Source: Marsupella aquatica (taxonomy: Eukaryota > Marchantiophyta). Taken from it: 64,000 nucleotides of DNA. The stretch is taken from positions 25,978,001-26,042,000 of the forward strand of contig OZ316891.1 in NCBI GenBank assembly GCA_973895155.1. Reading direction: 5' to 3'. Both the position numbers and the translations under genes were made by a program. Shown here piece after piece: positions 38,876 through 52,365 of the stretch (position 1 is the first letter of the stretch; every line of letters begins with the position of its first letter). Under the pieces are notes generated by a model. That model was not told the DNA's origin. It saw only the letters and a program-made list of their open reading frames with translations, and did no database searches.

Positions 38876-40708
38876 AATTCAAATGTGGCCACCCTTTTAT
38901 GTATCCCATTGGAACCATTTTTCACATTAGACATGTTTTTATTTCATAAATGCCTGCTTATGCTCTCGCTTGTGCTGCATGCTTCCTGCTATGGCTACCC
39001 CATCGAAGAAATTTGTTGGATTATTAGAATGGGGTGCAAACAAATGGAGCTTTTAATTTACACTAATTGGGGTACTATTTTAATAGAAAACTTACACCAA
39101 AGGAATAGAAAACTTACACCAAAGGCACTTAGCAATCCAAGTTTGGCAAAAATATTACTCTTGACATTCAACAAGGTATTTGATAAACGGTGCAAGGGTA
39201 TTTCTTAATTATGTTTTATATCCATTTAAAAAAAATTGTTACTATCTTGCACTGCTTTAGGGGGTTTTAGATCGAGTGATTTACCTTTTAAGATGTGCCA
39301 ACTGCAATGAAGGAGTGCTCAGACAACATCATTTAGCCAAGTTTATGCCAAGAACTTCAGACACAAAATCCTAACAGGGTGGCCCCAAAGGTCCATTAGG
39401 AGAGAAAGTCTCCCAGGATATTCACTAAGTATATCTAGGCAGGGTGGGTGTTTGCAACTATTTGAACTCGTATTTATCCTAAAAATAATGAGTTACAGTA
39501 CATGAAAGCAACAGAAGGATCAATTGTACTTTGGCAGTGCAACATAGATTTACCAAGAAGCTGAAAACCCCAAAGAAGTGGACTGTAAAGCAAACTAAAG
39601 CATATGAGTTTTAGGTGGAGAGGGATCGACGAGATGTGGCAAACAGGCTAGGTCTCAAGTTCAATCCCAGATGACACAATTTCGCTCCAAGATTAGCTCC
39701 AAACTATATAGGGCAGGTAAACGTGTTATGGGTTAATGGCTCTTACAGTAGTTTGTAGATATTACTAAATAAGTAAAGAAACAGTGTTTCCTTGCATATG
39801 TTACTATTTTTTGAAGTGCAATTAGCTACAGCAACTTGCATGCCTTGCTCAAGGAGTTCACCTCAAACACGGTACACACTTTTTGGGTGTGACTTTTGGG
39901 TTAATCCAAGCCCTTGGTCTGTTTTATGGTGTTTTAAAAGAAAAGAGTCAAAAGTACAACATAGTATCGTCACTTTTCATTGATGTTCTGGCTCAGACGG
40001 CTCATCCTTGAGCTGGGTGCCCATGTTCTTTATTGGTGGGTGCCCGTGTTCTTTATTGGTGGTGGTTAGCAAAGCTTATTATTTAAATAAACAGTATAAC
40101 ATAGTACAATCTACAGTTCCAAGAAATACTGGGCAAAACACTAGGCTGGTAGATCGATCTAAGGCAAAACAAAATTGGTTTTTTCTAGAGTAGAGTGGAC
40201 CCAGTGCATGGCTTTGTCAAAACTCCCCAATCTTGCCCTTGTGCCTTTTTAATCCGTTTCAAAAAAAGAATCAAAAGTACATCACAATATGTAATTGGTA
40301 TTCGCAAGAGATATTCTAGGCATCTAGAACACAATACCTGTAAAAATTGTATTTTTGCCCGAAGAGGTATGACTTTGTGGTAGCTCCGTAGCTCACTGGA
40401 ATATAGACTAATAGGTCTGGGCTCAACTGTTGTAGGAGCACTCTTCCCAGTTATTGTGATTGACTCTTCCTTTCTGTGGGGTTTCACAAATTTCCCCTTT
40501 AATAAAAATTAAAACAAATAAATTGCATTCTTAAAGTAGTAGGACATAGTTTTGTCTAACCTCCCACCCCTCCCCACCCACCTACTAACATGCAAGTGTT
40601 TTTTATGATAATTTCTAAGTATTTATATTCAAAAAATGGGCACTATGGCCCCACCACAACATATTTGCATAGAAGGATGTGCATACAAAGACAGTCGATG
40701 GTATATTA

Positions 40709-40892
40709 TATATTCATACTATTAAAACATTTTTTTTTCATTTTATTAAGCTTCAAAAAATATGAATAGAAAAAATATTTTGATAATACTTTTATTGTCC
40801 TATATTCATACTATTAAAACATTTTTTTTTCCATTTTATTAAGCTTCAAAAAATATGAATAGAAAAAATATTTTGATAATACTTTTATTGTC
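40709..40892 (+). repeat. 92-bp tandem duplication
   Basis: Two copies (40709-40800 and 40801-40892) that are almost identical, differing by about one base in a T run. Each starts tatattcatactattaaaac and ends acttttattgtcc. Confidence 0.9.
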
Positions 40893-42060
40893 CTCTCCTC
40901 TATTCACCTTCAAAGAAGGGGTAGTCTGGGCTAGTAGTGATAAATAGTGATTAGAAGCTAGAGTTGGGGTCTATGCTTCTAGAATGAATACTCTAGACCT
41001 TGACTCTGGGCCCCATTGAAATGTACGTGCATGGAAAAAAGGACAAGATGTTATGTGTGCTAAATGATGATTTCTGTCATTTCTATTGATATTCAAAGAA
41101 TGGGCAGTCAGGCTAGTTTATTCATAAGAGAATTGATAAGAGCAAGGAACATTTATAATTGATAAGAGCAAGGAACGTGTATGATTGATAAGTCAGAGCA
41201 AGCAACGTTTGTGTGTCTAAGTGCTTGAAGAGCATATCATGCACATTTATGTCATTGTACTAACAGATGGGAAGCCTAAGGAAATACTTCAGCTGCAGAG
41301 CATAGAGGAAAAACTCTTCATTTTGGTGTGGGTTTGTATATAAGTGCAAGGCAGGGTCTTATTTCCCCAGGTATAGAGAGGTCTTGCACTTGGACATGGT
41401 CGGGTTTACAAGTGCACTAGAAGGCACTCATGGTACTATCTCTCGCCATGGGTGGGGAGGGAGGGGGGGCTGGTTCGGTTCTTCCCCCCCTGACTCTCTT
41501 GAACCTTCCATCATTGTTGGATCCCTGGCTGTTGAATTGCTGTCCTGCCCTTTCTCCTTCTTGCCTTCCTTTCCCAGCCTTCTCCACACTGGCCAGACCC
41601 TGTGCAAGGCTCACCTGCTCTCCTTCTGTCCACTTTTACCCCCAAACTTGTGCCCATCTCCTCTACGAGGCTATCTAACATCCCAGGCCCTCTCTCACTT
41701 ACACAAGTGGTTGGGAAGGAAAAGGGACCAAAAAGCAGGGAGTGCCAAAACAGCCCACAACATAAGCAAGGGGGAAGGGAAGAAAATTAATGGGGTGGTA
41801 AATAGAGGTCAATATATATATATGTGATTTGTTAGGTGGCCATTGAATCCTCGAAAGTAGGCAGAGAGCATTGGGGAGGATATTAATAGATCAATGTGAG
41901 GGGAAGCCATGAGGGGGCTTGGTTGATTTTTCTGTTGCACTACACACTTGCTTGACCTGCCCCTATGTTTATATATGACTATCACCTCAGTCAACTCTTG
42001 CTTGACTCTCACGGGGACTCTCACTCTTACTCTCTCCACCAATTCCATCCAGGGCTGCGT

Positions 42061-42340
42061 CTTTGTTGACTTCCAAATTGTTTCACTACATGGACTTTTG
42101 CAACAATAACACAAGGGAGGGAGGGAGGCACAGAGGGAGGGAGAAAGAGGAGAGGGGAGAGGAAAGGCTGGAGGGGAAAAGAACAAAAGGTTTGCCTCAA
42201 CTTTGTTGACTTCCAAATTGTTTCACTACATGGACTTTTGCAACAATAACACAAGGGAGGGAGGGAGGCACAGAGGGAGGGAGAAAGAGGAGAGGGGAGA
42301 GGAAAGGCTGGAGGGGAAAAGAACAAAAGGTTTGCCTCAA
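42061..42340 (+). repeat. Identical 140-bp tandem duplication
   Basis: 42061-42200 and 42201-42340 read the same base for base. Each begins ctttgttgacttcc, contains a purine-rich gggagg/gagagg tract and ends tttgcctcaa. Confidence 0.95.
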
Positions 42341-43140
42341 CTTCACACCATGCAACCGGCATGCTGTTATTAAGCATATACTGACTCTTAGATCTAGAAT
42401 TGCTATGCAACCATAGGAATTAGTCTAATTGTGGTTAGGTGCTTGGTGTCAGGTCAGATGTGCTACAACTAGGACTTAGCAAGGTGAATCCTTACTTTTA
42501 AGGGTGCACTGCCCACAAATAAAAATGATGTTTTGACAATGCTTCAAAGAGGTTTGACCTTAAACCACCACTGGCCATATAAAAGGAGAAGTGTACAAGA
42601 TTTCTCCCTTTTTCACTTGCTTTCTCCTCTAGAGTGAGACTTGGCTGGGGACTTGGCTCCACAATTGCAGGGAAAAGGTACAGGTTTTGTCATGGACAGT
42701 GGTTATTTAAGCTGTGCAGTAGGAACAGAGGGACAAGGCGGCTAACGAGACATGTTTCACTGCACTCATGGGGAAGGATTATGGCCTCCACCATGAATCT
42801 ACTAACCCCATACGCAGTGCATAGTTGGTGCCTCATTTCGCAGTAGTGAGGTAGATTTACGTACTAGCCACACCCAGGACACTCTCATCTCACATTAGCG
42901 GCCCAGCTATCTCGTGGTATAAAGATCGCTACCTGTCTGAATCAGATCGAAACGATTGCGCACCTGTTAGATCAGCTAATAGATCTCCCCTATTAGAAAG
43001 ATGAATGGAAAATTGCTCCATACCGTTTGTGTTGAGATCCAAATTGCCTTGGAGCCTTTCAGGTAATTTTCTAGTAGATTGCACAGTGCTGTGTATGATG
43101 GTGATGGTCACCTTCGAAAAACCATGAGACTTTTCTCTGG

Positions 43141-43275
43141 CATTCACTATCAGTCCACTTAATACACTGTGAACCCCAGGTCTGGGCATTCACTGTCAGT
43201 CCACTTAATACACTGTGAACCCCAGGTCTGGCATTCACTATCAGTCCACTTAATACAACTGTGAATCTCAGGTAG
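43141..43275 (+). repeat. 45-46-bp tandem repeat, three copies
   Basis: Three copies start at 43141, 43187 and 43232 with cattcact-tcagtccactt and end near gtgaaccccaggtctgg. Copies differ by a few bases. Confidence 0.85.
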
Positions 43276-44109
43276 ACCCACAAGAGGTCAGGCATGTAAG
43301 TGATGACAAAGTAGAGGTGGACAGACCATGAGAAGTAACTCCGTCCAGCCATATAGCAAGGGATTTCCAAATCAAATGAGACTAGGAACAGGCAACACCA
43401 GAAACAGATCTGGAAACATTTTCTCAACGACCAAAGCTGCAGAGCTTTGGGCGTCCAATAATGCAGGGTCGGGTCCTGGATGGCTTGAAGAAATGTGTGA
43501 TATGAATCCTTTATTATGTCTCAAAATCAGCTACTCGTATAAGACGCTGACTTGAAAAGGATGGTCGGCAACAGCCGAGTCTATCCAACCGTGTCAAATG
43601 TGAGATTGAGGTTATCTTATCTAGACACAGTACATGCGTATTTAGCATCCCTTGAGAAACCTCAGGAAAAGCTTAGTTTGATTTGTTCTGGCTTCAATTC
43701 ACAACTGATGTGAGCTTTTCATGCTACGAATGAATGATCATTCTCTTAGCCTGAGCTCAGAAAAAATCATCGAAGAAAACGGAATCCTGACTCACTGAAT
43801 TGCCATTACATTGCAGACGTTTCAAATAAAAATCATTACTCTTGACGCATTCAACAGAAAAAAATTACATTCCCAAAAGTCAAGAGGGATGACTATGAGA
43901 GAACAATTTCTGCAATTCTGAACAATTTCTGCAATTCTGACTCGACTTCACCAGCAGTTCCATTTTTTCTGCACCACCAAGACACTAGTCAGTAATCAAT
44001 TCACGGAGAAATAGTCTGGAAGACCGAATGAGCACTTGTAAGAGGTGAAGTGCCGAATTTTTCAACCCAAAAGCACCCAGCAATTGTACACTGGGCTTTT
44101 CAAACATTT

Positions 44110-47100
44110 TCAAGACCAAGTAGAAAGAAACTGAAGCCTTCCAGCAGAGTTTCCACCTTTCATAAGACAATTCATTATGGGCAACAGACATGATGGGGAG
44201 CGGGCATCAAGGCTTAAAATAAACGTAATAAACATTGGCCTCACCCCCCATTTCGTCTCCGTCATATGTTCCAACAACTTGCATAACTCTTCCTGTTTTG
44301 ATAACATCGACCGCAAAACCTGGAAACCCACAAACTTGTTATTACCATTTGAATGCATACAATTTACTACAGACGGGAAGTTTACCACAAAAATGCTCCA
44401 GTAATTAAGAGCTCATTCCGCATTGGAAGTCAAGATTTTCTCTGCAATTATGGTTCATTATAGCCCTACCTTTTTCGAAAAACATTAACCACCAACTTGC
44501 AACTTATCTGCTGTATGTGCAAAAGACGCTCTTGCAACTCACTTTTTTTGTCTCTGCCAGTTCATCCTCGAGGCATTTGAGTCTCTCTGCAGCACGATCT
44601 TGTGTTGTGGTCATTGCTGGACCAGGCTCAGCTGTTTTGGCTAGCTTACCGACCTCTGACTCCAGTTTCTCGATGCGATTTTGTATTGATACACCAGGGA
44701 ACTCTACAGTGCTAGGAGGACGATTCAATGGTTTCGAAGGGTAAGGCTTGCTCTCAAGTTGATCCTGTTGATCTTTTGACATGAATTCATCATCACTCTC
44801 GTCTGCCCATAGTAAGCTCTCCGTAAGTCGGTAAGGAAAAGTAACAACGCTTAAGCCGAAACCCGCAAAGCTTGATATGTACTGCACTATCTGTAAAGAA
44901 AGGGTTCGACGATCCTCATTGTCTCCACTATCATCGCGAGCATTGCCTGCAACATATTCCACCATATTAATTTGACCAAAATACTGTGTTGTTCAACAAA
45001 TACTAGTTAAGACTCCGCAAAAGCGCTATACGATGAGATTTACGTCACAGCCATCTTCAACAAAGAGAAAATCTTACCAGTGCAATGGTTTGAAATACTT
45101 TGGACTCTACGACTGGAGTCTCGATTTCCAATTCTGTCCACAACCTTGTCTACCATCGGAACATTCTCTACACCACCTCCATTCTGCATTCCACATCATC
45201 GCGCAATATTTAGACCCACTTTCCAGCTTGACTCCGTAGTAAGTGTGAACCTCTAAAGACTTAAAGAAACTCTAAAACATCACAAGCGCCAGAAGTTTAA
45301 CCTCTCACTGCAGTCGCGGCTTCCTACGGCACTATTATTAGAATCCATGGATAATATACTCGACAGCTAAACAATATCCTTACTGAAGCCAGGATACGTT
45401 ACTTCAATCCATACTTCCTGACCACGTATTCCACCTCTACAGGAACCGAAGACTTCTACTTAAACACATGATCAGATTGTGATTATAACAACCAAATTGT
45501 AGAAATCCACCTTCCTGTATTTCAGATTGTTATTTGCAGTGAAATGGCCGGAAGAACATCAAGCCTATTACCAGACTAAATCTGAAGGCATATTACCACG
45601 AACTTCACTGTTGCAATCCTCAGTTTCTTCGAGTGCCGTACCAAGATGGATGAGATCCGAGGGACAGATAGGGGCCCACAATTGAACCAAGGAACAAAAT
45701 ATTTTGAGATGAATCTTCCTCTATCTATGGTCTCACCTCTTCATGTACAGGAGTCATCCTTTGCCTGTCTGATCGACCCGCACCACTAGGTGTTGAGACA
45801 TCCTCAAAATCTGAACCTGATTCGGCTGTGCTAGAGTCATAACCCTAACTCAAAACAAAAGAAATTATAACGTTTATCAGCTTGCGGCCAGATTTCCATT
45901 ACATGTCTCAAGCAGCCGTCAAAATCACAGAAAGATCAGGCCCATAGTGAACGGCTGACTGCTGGAAACGAGTGGAGTGTGCACGTAGATATCACCTTGT
46001 GCTGCTGCTGTGAATTCGAAGACTCTTCTCCGCAAGAAGAAGTGGGGACTAGTTTTGGTAAAGACCTGGCATGCCTTGCCATAATTGCCTGCATCGTGGA
46101 GAGTAAACATCCTCGATTATAAACATAACCAGTCGTTCTGAACCCGAAGAAAGGGTTAATATCCTCGACTTAGAACACACCCAGTAACACTTGAGGACAA
46201 GATATGCGCACCACTGAAATATACCTTCAAGATAGCAGGATCCTTCCAGGGACCTTTGTCAGACCGCAAGCATCCACCCTCTTCAGCACAAGTACATGTT
46301 CCACCCAAGAACTCTGGGAGCTGGCTGCAATTTTAAACATCCTAAAAGATCAAACACGGCTCAACCATTCACTTCTAGGAGCCATTCTGGCACTAAATTT
46401 TTATTGCTACTAGCAGAGAGCACTCAACTACTTCACCAAAAAACTCTACAATGTTCAGAATAAAAAGGGCAACTGCACGCACCTGGCATCAATTACTTCC
46501 AGAAGTTTGCTTTGATATTTATTACCAAGTACCTACAAACCTAGGCAACGGAAGTCAGAGTGAAACCCTGCACAAAAAACGATAGACTGAGAGTGTGTGT
46601 AGCAAATCTATGTACGGCCAAAAAATGTATGAGGAATGATGCCACTCACATGAATCTTTGATGTGGTCTTGGGATCTATGAAGGTTTTAATAGTGTTCCA
46701 GAGAAGCTTAAAACCAGGACCGGCATTGATGATAAACAATCGGTGTAATGTCTAAACAACCACCAAAGACAATCTGTCAGTTCCATCAAATTGAGTATTT
46801 GCAACTCTTTATTACAATATACAAAGAACGCTTCTTCCGTATCTCGCTGAGAAGCTGAAAAGCTAGGAATAGGTAGACATTTGGAGGCTTCTAAACTCCC
46901 TCAAAACGGTACATCTAATTTTCTTGACTTGCGGCTTGTGGGTGAAATATGGAATGACCTCTAATTAGCAATATCAACTGTTACCTCTGGATAATTGTCA
47001 TTGTCGATCTTCTGTATACCAATGATGAGGTCCCTTGCCGATTTGCAAAAATTCTTCATGCCCTGAACATCAATTGCAAGATATTGAGTTCCAACGTTGA

Positions 47101-48761
47101 CAACCTCGTCAGGCAAATTTGGACATCGCACGTCCCATCAAAATCACCAGCCAGTCTCTCCTTCGCTTCCAATTTTAGGGTTTCACAGAAGGCAAAATAC
47201 CCAAACAGCGTACGAGAGCACTGCTAGTCCTCTCAAAGTACACATACCACGCCTGCGACGTCCAGGATGGTCGTTGTGCAGTCAATATGTTTCCTCGCAG
47301 CTATAGAAGCCGCAGGGAACTTCCAATGCAGCGTCCTCTCGAACTCTAGAACGTGATACCTTAAATATCTCTCCAGACTCGTGACCTGCATAAGTTTTAC
47401 TGCATCCACTTTTCCTATCCTCTCAATGTAGATAGGTTGTCCATCCTTGTCCACACCGTGGTGCCCTTGTGGATATAATGACCTTACTGCTTCTATTTCT
47501 TTATAATCGTAGTCCTGCATATCAACGATGGCGTAACCAGAAGCAGGTTAGGCCATTAGCATCTTCGGGAAGTACATCGACATGTTTAGACATACGATAC
47601 CACCAATCCCCCAAAAAACACAAACTCCCCTGTTTATGCGACCTCACCGCCAACACCAAGCTTCACTCTGCTCTGGCATACTGACAGCAGTACAGAATGA
47701 GAAACAAGCTATTGTGATCCTCCTCACCTCTTCTATGGTATCGGCACCGAACTCTTTTCGCCATGTCAAGGTATTCTCCCACATCTCCTTTGCTTTCTCT
47801 CTGTCATATTTTCGAGCCCGCAAGAACCTGAAACAATTTGCCATCCAAAGTGAGACTCTTCATGCTGTTAAACCGCCCGCGGACATGGGTCAGGTAGTGG
47901 AAAATTGAGAATGGAGTCGGAGTAATACTTCACCGTCGCCATAAGCATAGCTACAACGACCACATTCCTTCCTGGTGCGACCGTTTACTAACCTGGCTGC
48001 AGCAGTCAGATGAAGCCAATCTAATATATCCAGCCTATCGACATCCATTCATCTGATTGTCCGTAGTTTCCACTAACAGTGAAGTAACAGAAATCGACCT
48101 TCAGGACAGATTGTATTAGCGTCGGGCGATTGTCACGTGATGTCTAAAACTACATCACAAGCGCTCAACCACCAGGCACGAGGCCCACGACGTAATTCTT
48201 GTTCTTCAAGACAACAGATGAATCGGCCAAATATATACCGACGGTGTCACTCCCAAGAAGAGCGACGACCTATACCAATTGAGCAGAAATTGAAATCGCG
48301 ACGCATCCTTAATTACTTTTGTGGTTTCGGTTGGCTCCCAATACCTGTTTCGTTACCCGACGCGAATGATCACAACGACTTACAATGATTCAGATTTGGA
48401 ATTAGATCTGCAACAGGGCATGGTAGTTATATGGAAGCAGCGTATACGCACCGCAAGAGAACGTGATAGTCATCGTGCCGAGCTGGAAGCAAGTTTTCTG
48501 ATAGCAGCAGGTTCCGGAAATCATCAACAGCCTTTTGGTCTTCCTCGTTCCTCTCATCACTTACATGGATGGAGAAGGACTTACTGGCTAGCCTACTTTT
48601 TCTCCTTTTCAAGCTCGCTCTAAAATTTGTTGCTGAAACTATAGTCTTGAAGGCACTCTTGGTCTTATTGTTGCCCTTTTCCTCAAATTCTGTCTTGCCG
48701 CTATCCTGTCTTCTCGTTGCTCTTCCATTGCGTGACGTGGATGGAGAATTGGCTTCAGACC
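44110..48761 (-). CDS. Sec14-like phosphatidylinositol transfer protein (SFH type), 5' exon missing
   Basis: Twelve frame-consistent exons: 48452-48761, 47728-47827, 47248-47514, 46985-47062, 46650-46751, 46483-46532, 46225-46324, 45996-46088, 45737-45844, 45078-45183, 44543-44946 and 44110-44319, giving 641 residues to the stop. The protein should exchange phosphatidylinositol and phosphatidylcholine between membranes and support phosphoinositide signalling, as in plant SFH proteins. Visible are a basic N-terminal stretch (SLKRRKSRL), a CRAL-TRIO N segment ([19 protein letters not shown]) and the Sec14 lipid-binding domain ([34 protein letters not shown] with CTC). A linker ([18 protein letters not shown]) and a C-terminal coiled-coil region complete it, as in the Sec14-nodulin family. 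The first resolved exon begins with split codon phase and has no Met, so at least one short 5' exon lies upstream. A further small exon between 45183 and 45737 is possible. The last 69 residues are less like the family. Confidence 0.88.
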
Positions 48762-51198
48762 CTGCAGATCATGCCATGAACTTGTAAGGAGCATGTTAGT
48801 AAAAAGCTCGTGACCATAGGACCAAGTGCAACACAGAGAATTATCAACTGCATGGCCCCGGTAATAATTGAAGATGGTATAAATTAGCAGCTACTTCCAA
48901 GATGCACACATCATAACCATCGCCTGACCGGACTACAGATGAAAGTCAGAATTCATCGCGTTCTGAAGGACAATCCAAGGATATTGCGAGACTGCTGTTC
49001 ATCGCGTCCATTAATGACCCAAATAGAGATAATGAGCACGTATGGGCACGCATGAGCCAGACGCTCCTTTAGAATATATCATTTCTAGAGTGCTGAGATG
49101 TCAACGACAAATTCTTCCTCCTCATATCTGGAAATAAATCGCCTTCGAAAAGCCAATCCAAATCCTTAATACAGACCAGAGACTTGCACCATCATGTTTT
49201 CCAGCAATGAAAAGCCATGTATCGGCCGATTCTCCCAGGCGTCTGGATTGGGGAGCCCTCGAGGATCACAGAATTAAGGAATACGAGTCTCAAGAGAAGT
49301 CCCCGCAGTTTACATGCACAGGATCTCTCATGGTGTAAAGTGCGAGGTTTCACGTCGTGCGTAGTCAGCCATCCGAAAGATCCTACGACCTGAACGGGAT
49401 CCCAAGCTCATTTGAAAGACGGACTAGAAGGCTGACAGAGTCATACGTGGAACAGGGGTACATGTGACCGGAATCAGGGAGCAGCCACAATCCGTGGGAT
49501 CCATTAACAAGACCGCAATGTACTGCAGAAATTAGCAGGAAATGCGGATTACAAGATTATCTTCGTGCACGTTATATAGTCGGGAAAGTTTTAATGTCTC
49601 GTGACGCTGCTTTTGATCCTTTTTACAATTACTCGACCGTCTTCCTGATGCCAAGGAGCAATCAGGACCAGGAGGAGGGGCAGTAAGCACACCCCCAGAA
49701 TACGGCCGAACAAAGAGCACACAGACCTGGTGAAGAATTCATGGTTGCCCTTGCGTTGTCGAGGTTTCAACCACAACGCCCCTAGTGCTGCATCCTCTTC
49801 CAATTAAACATCCCTCTTTCGCTTCCGCCAATGTAACAATAAAACACTCTCCCAACGCTTGGTACCCTCTCTTGCTGCCTTCAACCTGCTTTGACTCCAG
49901 AAGAAAATGCGGTAGGTGTCATTCAGACCTCTTGCGCTCCAGAACGAAACACTAAACTTGACTACCGCTACAGAATAAGTGACAATGTTAAATCTAGGAG
50001 CATGCAGCTTGTCTAACTGCCTTCACAACTCGGCTCCGCCATGCCAAGAACAAATGTCAACCCTAGCTGGAAAGATTTGCCCCGAAAGTCGCAAGAGTGT
50101 ATCCAGACTTCACACTATCTACTCAGCAAAGATTTCTCTCCAAACTTCACAAGAAAATGATCGAACACTTTCTAACTTCCAACGTTTGATTCATAACACA
50201 ACAAGAGCGTCTTGCACATCTCCGAACTGAAACGACCAGGTCAAAGAGCCGACAGCAAGGCTGGCCTATCTATCCGAGACCACCACCACACGCCGATCCT
50301 CCTCCGGACAAAACTCTTCACTGAAAAACAGGCATGTAAAATCCGGGATGCCACAAAAATGTTGCTGAAGAAAGAAACTGTTCCGGTACCTCTATAATTA
50401 TCCACTTCCGGACTATCTGCTGCATTGCCTTTCCCCTAACGCACCGGATGTGCCGTTGCCGCAGCGCGGTGACACCGAAGATAAAATTTTCCAAACCAAT
50501 AAACGGAGGGAACAGAACTGGCCGAATCACAGGTCACTCTTATGATGAATCGAATTGCAACGACTCCGACTCGAGTCCGCCTGTCCCATCCCACGACCTC
50601 CGGTGACGCCAGCCAAAATGTGCCGCGACCACGAGGAACAAGAAGAAGACAAACGCACAGCTCAAAACTCGAAGCAAAAACCGATCGGAACGACGTTTTT
50701 CACTCAATTAAATAACTCCCGACCGATGTGACTCACTCCAGCACTAGCAGCGAAGCAAATTCATTGTAAATCAACCACGGGGAACCACATGCAGAGCGAA
50801 ACCCCTCGACGCAATTGATAGAACCCCTCGACGCAATTGATAGAGATCGACCAATAGGCACTGAATCGGTCACAAGCTCCGAGTCATCGCCCGAACGAAA
50901 GTAATCCGTTTCTTTTAGTCTCTGTTCAATTTCCAGAGTGCACCTGTACTGTTCCTGCCTCCACTGAAGCGATTTTCCCCGTTTGCTTCCGCTTTTGCTT
51001 CCGCCTTTTGCTTCCGCCTTTGCTTCTGCTTTTGCTTCCGCGTCACTGCACCAAGAACTGTCCGTGCCATCTCTTGGCCTCCATTCTTCACTGGCGTTCT
51101 TCACTAAAGCTTCTCGCAGCAGAAGAGCCGATCCGCCTCCCTCTGTTCTTCGTGTGCAGCTGAGCTTCGTTTGCATTGAATTGAATTGCATGAGAGCG
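48762..51198. other. 5' region of SFH gene, first exon not located
   Basis: The missing start of the Sec14-like gene should lie here on the minus strand. A minus-strand frame at 50733-51191 (152 residues, with AEAK repeats) follows a CT-rich tract typical of plant 5' leaders, but I could not join it in phase. A 23-bp phrase (cctcgacgcaattgatagaa) is duplicated in tandem at about 50797-50846. Nothing else recognised. Confidence 0.35.
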
Positions 51199-51221
51199 AG
51201 AGAGAGAGAGAGAGAGAGAGA
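51199..51221 (-). repeat. (CT)n tract, probable 5' leader
   Basis: (GA)11 on the + strand, thus (CT)11 on the minus strand. CT tracts are common in plant 5' UTRs, and the minus-strand Sec14-like gene lies downstream, so transcription may begin near 51250. Confidence 0.6.
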
Positions 51222-51456
51222 AGAAAGGAGAATTGCAATCGACGACGACGTATGCTGATGACAGGGCCAGCGAACAAATTAACAAAAGCAAGGAACAGTG
51301 TCTGTTGGGAACGTTGTCCGTTTACAAAACGTTAAAACACAGGAAAATCCAATACTTATTTCGCCTTACTCTACACTTTTGGCAAAATTGTCACTTCGGT
51401 AAAACTCGTTATGTGACCGACTACTCCACATCGCTCGTGTAGCTTGCTCCCTACTT

Positions 51457-51475
51457 AGAGCATCTCCAACGGGGT
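51457..51475 (+). mobile_element. MITE-like terminus
   Basis: agagcatctccaacggggt matches the form of a very common plant MITE end. A catctccaac word recurs at 51717 in the same, not inverted, orientation, so the other end could not be identified and the element may be a fragment. Confidence 0.25.
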
Positions 51476-52264
51476 AATTGGAGAGTGATAGCAAAGAGGT
51501 GAAAAAATCACACTTCAAAGTTAGTCCCTAGCTAGCCAAAACCCCAGGTGATAACATCCATTTTGGGGATTTTTGGGACTACAGTAGCCATCTAGAGTCT
51601 CAAAATACACTAAAAATGTAACGGCAGCAAAAATCAAAAGAAATTAAAAACCACCAGTGACCCGCTAACAATGCTCTTTTGGCTATTTGGCTATTGAAAT
51701 TCCTGTTAGCATCACCTCATCTCCAACCCAATGGGATTTTGCTTACTAGGTACATTAAATATCCACTCTCATTTTTTCCAGTACATGTACCTATATATCT
51801 TCCTGGATTATGCCCTGACCACTAAATGTCCTTAGATTTAAGGTTGGCTGTTAGATTTTGGCTAATGAGGTTTGAGAATAGGTGAAAATTTGGATAATAG
51901 CCCCATCTTTGTTGCAACAGCTCTTTTGTGGGAATTGAACGACCTCTTTCATGCAACAACTTCTTTTACAATCATGACAATGTCATTTCCTTTGCGACAA
52001 TCATCTTTTATTTGCACAATTATTAGAACATTTTTTGGCAGGAATATCTTTTGTGTAGGTACAGCAACATCTTTTAGTTTGCCCAATGGCATCTTTGTTT
52101 TGTGCAACGCCACTTAGGTAGGGCACTTGAGCTACGTGAGGCAGATTCAGTGTGGGTGACATACACTGGGTACGCATGGTACGTGAGGCACATCTAGACA
52201 CATGCACTCTTAAATGTCTAGTGAGTTGCTTTATTCATCTGCATGTTAATCAAAATTATTGGGT

Positions 52265-52365
52265 GACTTAGATATAGGTATATTCTGGTTCGTTTGTTTT
52301 TAGGTGCATATTTTGACTTAGATATAGGTATATTCTGGTTTGTTTGTTTTTGGGTGCATATTTTG
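52265..52365 (+). repeat. 50-bp tandem duplication
   Basis: Two copies with period 50, beginning gacttagatataggtatatt and ending ggtgcatatttt, differing by two bases. Confidence 0.9.

Larger units (their letters stand above)
35256..44109. other. Long gene-poor region
   Basis: No gene with a recognisable domain in nearly 9 kb. A 103-residue frame at 35564-35875 begins with a hydrophobic, signal-like segment but is otherwise unsupported. A 147-residue frame at 41384-41827 is low-complexity and not convincing. Several simple and tandem repeats are listed separately. Weak tRNA-like words occur at 39640-39670 and 40382-40441. Confidence 0.4.

Noticed and set aside
41384-41827. 147-codon open frame on the + strand
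   Set aside because: Low-complexity Pro/Ser/Leu product from pyrimidine-rich DNA, no domain and no splice partners.
42061-42340. CRISPR-like array
   Set aside because: Two long identical copies without spacers; CRISPR arrays are not expected in a plant nucleus.
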